Assembly: GCA_903828025.1 (NCBI GenBank) | Contig: CAIKKO010000023.1 | Span: 1-7,768, forward strand | Direction: 5' to 3' | Length of the DNA stretch: 7,768 bases | DNA from: an uncultured Sphingomonadales bacterium | GTDB taxonomy: Bacteria; Pseudomonadota; Alphaproteobacteria; Sphingomonadales; Sphingomonadaceae | Part shown: piece after piece, positions 6,429 through 7,768 of the stretch | Numbering within the stretch: position 1 is the first letter of the stretch | How the letters are laid out: every line of letters begins with the position of its first letter | Made by a program: the position numbers and the translations under genes | Notes under the pieces: model-generated | Databases searched by the model: none | Told to the model about the DNA's origin: nothing | The model's input: only the letters and a program-made list of their open reading frames with translations

Positions 6429-6455
6429 AACTTTACAAGCATATTCTGTAAAGTT
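6429..6455. promoter_or_regulatory. Inverted-repeat operator between regulator and aceA
   Basis: AACTTTACA (6429-6437) and TGTAAAGTT (6447-6455) are perfect 9-base inverted arms around a 9-base AT-rich spacer. They lie 29 bases from the regulator start and 86 from the aceA start. Within them, TTTACAAG (6432-6439) and TCTGTAAA (6445-6452) sit symmetrically, each matching 6 of 8 bases of the TTTGCAAA-type half-site described for RamB/ScfR-family regulators. The likely ligand is the adjacent ScfR-type protein; this is inferred from position, symmetry and family. Confidence 0.7.
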
Positions 6456-6460
6456 TGACA
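6455..6460 (+). promoter_or_regulatory. Candidate -35 hexamer of the aceA promoter
   Basis: TTGACA is an exact sigma-70-type -35 hexamer. Its first base is the last base of the operator's right arm. No good -10 hexamer is found 16-18 bases downstream (the region reads GGTTTCGC), which fits either a promoter needing an activator or a chance hexamer. Confidence 0.35.
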
Positions 6461-6530
6461 ACATGACCGCGCCAAGGGTTTCGCGTTGTGCAGGGCGAGG
6501 CTAACCGCTGGTCATCGAAGTAAAACATGC

Positions 6531-6534
6531 AGGA
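6531..6534 (+). promoter_or_regulatory. Ribosome binding site that decides the aceA start
   Basis: AGGA sits 7 bases before ATG 6542. A second in-frame ATG at 6527 would add five residues (MQDSA) but has no comparable site upstream, so 6542 is preferred. Confidence 0.6.
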
Positions 6535-6541
6535 CAGTGCC

Positions 6542-7768
6542 ATGACGTATTCTCAGACCATCAACGAAGCCGCCAAGGCGATTGCGCCGTTCGCTGCCAC
6601 CTGGGACGGCATCGATCCGGCGTCGGTGGCGCGCATGCGTCTGCAGAACCGCTTCCAGACCGGGCTCGACATCGCGCGCTATACCGCCAAGATCATGCGC
6701 GCCGACATGGCCGCCTATGATGCCGATCCCGCCAAGTACACCCAGTCGCTGGGCTGCTGGCACGGGTTCATCGGCCAGCAGAAGATGATCTCGATCAAGA
6801 AGCACTTCGGCACCACCAAGGGCCGCTACCTCTACCTCTCGGGCTGGATGGTTGCCGCGCTGCGCAGCGAGTTCGGCCCGCTGCCCGACCAGTCGATGCA
6901 CGAGAAGACCAGCGTTCCGGCGCTGATCGAGGAGCTCTACACCTTCCTGCGTCAGGCCGACGCGCGCGAGCTGGGCATGCTGTTCCGCGAGCTGGACGCT
7001 GCCAAGGCTGCGAGGGACGCGGTCAACACGCACCGCTTGCTGCACAAGATCGACGACTATCAGACGCACGTCGTGCCGATCATCGCCGATATCGACGCGG
7101 GCTTCGGCAATGCCGAGGCGACCTATCTGCTGGCCAAGAAGTTCATCGAAGCAGGCGCGTGCTGCATCCAGATCGAGAATCAGGTTTCGGACGAAAAGCA
7201 GTGCGGCCATCAGGACGGCAAAGTCACCGTGCCGCACGAGGACTTCCTCGCGAAGATCCGCGCCGTGCGCTACGCCTTCCTCGAACTCGGCGTCGATGAC
7301 GGGATCATCGTTGCGCGCACCGACAGCCTCGGCGCGGGCCTGACGAAGCAGATCGCCTTCGTGAAAGAGCCGGGCGACATTGCCGACCAGTACAACAGCT
7401 ACATCGATTGCGAGGAAGTGGATGCGACGACGCTCGGCCACGGCGATGTGCTGATCAGCCGCGACGGCAAGCTGATGCGCCCCAAGCGCCTGCCTTCGAA
7501 CCTGTTCCAGTTCCGCCCCGGCACCGGCGAGGACCGCTGCGTGCTCGACGGCATCAACAGCCTGCAGAACGGCGCGGACCTCTTGTGGATCGAGACCGAG
7601 AAGCCCCACATCGGCCAGATCGGCGGCATGGTCCGCCGCATCCGCGAAGTGATCCCCAATGCCAAGCTGGTCTACAACAACTCGCCCAGCTTCAACTGGA
7701 CGCTGAACTTCCGCCAGCAGGTGTTCGACGCATGGGTCGCCGAGGGCCAGGACATGAGCGCCTATGAC
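6542..7768 (+). CDS. aceA: Isocitrate lyase, long alphaproteobacterial/Pseudomonas type (3' end outside window)
   Basis: 409 codons are present with no stop before the window ends; family members of this type are about 530 residues, so roughly 120 are missing. The enzyme splits isocitrate into glyoxylate and succinate, the first step of the glyoxylate shunt, allowing growth on acetate and fatty acids. The catalytic loop reads K219-Q-C221-G-H223, with C221 as the general acid/base. D183 and D185 in IADIDAGFGN bind Mg2+ and substrate. Other signatures are QIENQVSDEKQ, IIVARTDSLGAGLTKQ, LLWIETEKPH and YNNSPSFNW. The KQCGH form and the insert between the catalytic loop and the C-terminal barrel mark the long subclass, distinct from the shorter KKCGH E. 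coli enzyme. The ScfR-type regulator is divergent upstream, and a perfect inverted repeat lies 86 bases before the start, so control by acyl-CoA status is likely. Codon use is strongly GC-biased and uniform, as expected of an expressed core gene. Confidence 0.95.
   Translation, partial: MTYSQTINEAAKAIAPFAATWDGIDPASVARMRLQNRFQTGLDIARYTAKIMRADMAAYDADPAKYTQSLGCWHGFIGQQKMISIKKHFGTTKGRYLYLSGWMVAALRSEFGPLPDQSMHEKTSVPALIEELYTFLRQADARELGMLFRELDAAKAARDAVNTHRLLHKIDDYQTHVVPIIADIDAGFGNAEATYLLAKKFIEAGACCIQIENQVSDEKQCGHQDGKVTVPHEDFLAKIRAVRYAFLELGVDDGIIVARTDSLGAGLTKQIAFVKEPGDIADQYNSYIDCEEVDATTLGHGDVLISRDGKLMRPKRLPSNLFQFRPGTGEDRCVLDGINSLQNGADLLWIETEKPHIGQIGGMVRRIREVIPNAKLVYNNSPSFNWTLNFRQQVFDAWVAEGQDMSAYD

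Larger units (their letters stand above)
6423..6493. repeat. Outer 9-base inverted repeat flanking the operator
   Basis: CTGCACAAC (6423-6431) and GTTGTGCAG (6485-6493) are exact reverse complements, 53 bases apart. The left arm shares AAC with the left arm of the inner operator. It may be a second pair of protein sites or chance. Confidence 0.35.

Noticed and set aside
6512..7609. 365-codon open frame on the minus strand opposite aceA
   Set aside because: It is a shadow of GC-biased aceA codons. The plus strand encodes a clear isocitrate lyase with catalytic motifs, and the antisense product has no recognisable domain.

Overview
The window is GC-rich DNA from an alphaproteobacterium. The likeliest source is a member of Sphingomonadales, Erythrobacteraceae-like. 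This is inferred from protein style, GC-rich codon use, and the cluster DUF1285 protein / NUDIX hydrolase / CCA tRNA nucleotidyltransferase beside an alphaproteobacterial-type long isocitrate lyase. No rRNA or tRNA gene is present to fix the taxonomy.

Layout. (1) Bases 1-142 are the 3' end of an IS5-family transposase (+), followed by an AT-rich stretch to about 255 that probably includes the end of the insertion sequence. (2) Bases 201-3075 hold a four-gene minus-strand operon read right to left: GNAT acetyltransferase, DUF1285 protein, NUDIX (CoA pyrophosphatase-like) hydrolase, CCA tRNA nucleotidyltransferase. The last three are joined by 4- and 8-base overlaps. The 3' end of the CCA gene runs into the AT-rich IS-flanking DNA, so its last 17 codons may be foreign. 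(3) Bases 3274-4926 (+) encode an RTX calcium-binding protein with a serralysin-type C-terminal secretion domain. The reading frame is broken by one in-frame TAA at 4345-4347, so the RTX array and the secretion domain are cut off from the N-terminal part. (4) Bases 4999-6399 (-) encode a ScfR/RamB-type regulator (XRE helix-turn-helix plus IrrE-like and ScfR C-terminal regions). (5) Starting at 6542 (+) and running off the window is isocitrate lyase, aceA.

How the parts fit. The regulator and aceA are divergent. Their 142-base intergenic region holds a perfect 9+9 inverted repeat (6429-6455) whose right arm abuts a consensus TTGACA -35 hexamer facing aceA. This is a credible operator through which an acyl-CoA/short-chain-fatty-acid-responsive regulator would control the glyoxylate shunt, and possibly itself. 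The minus-strand operon looks like housekeeping (tRNA 3' end synthesis plus small-molecule enzymes). The RTX gene is an isolated secreted-protein gene with no type I secretion genes in view, and it appears to be decaying.

I found no CRISPR array, tRNA, rRNA, riboswitch or clearly new multi-gene system. The items most worth a second look are the nonsense codon in the RTX gene, the operator between the regulator and aceA, and the IS junction at the end of the CCA gene.
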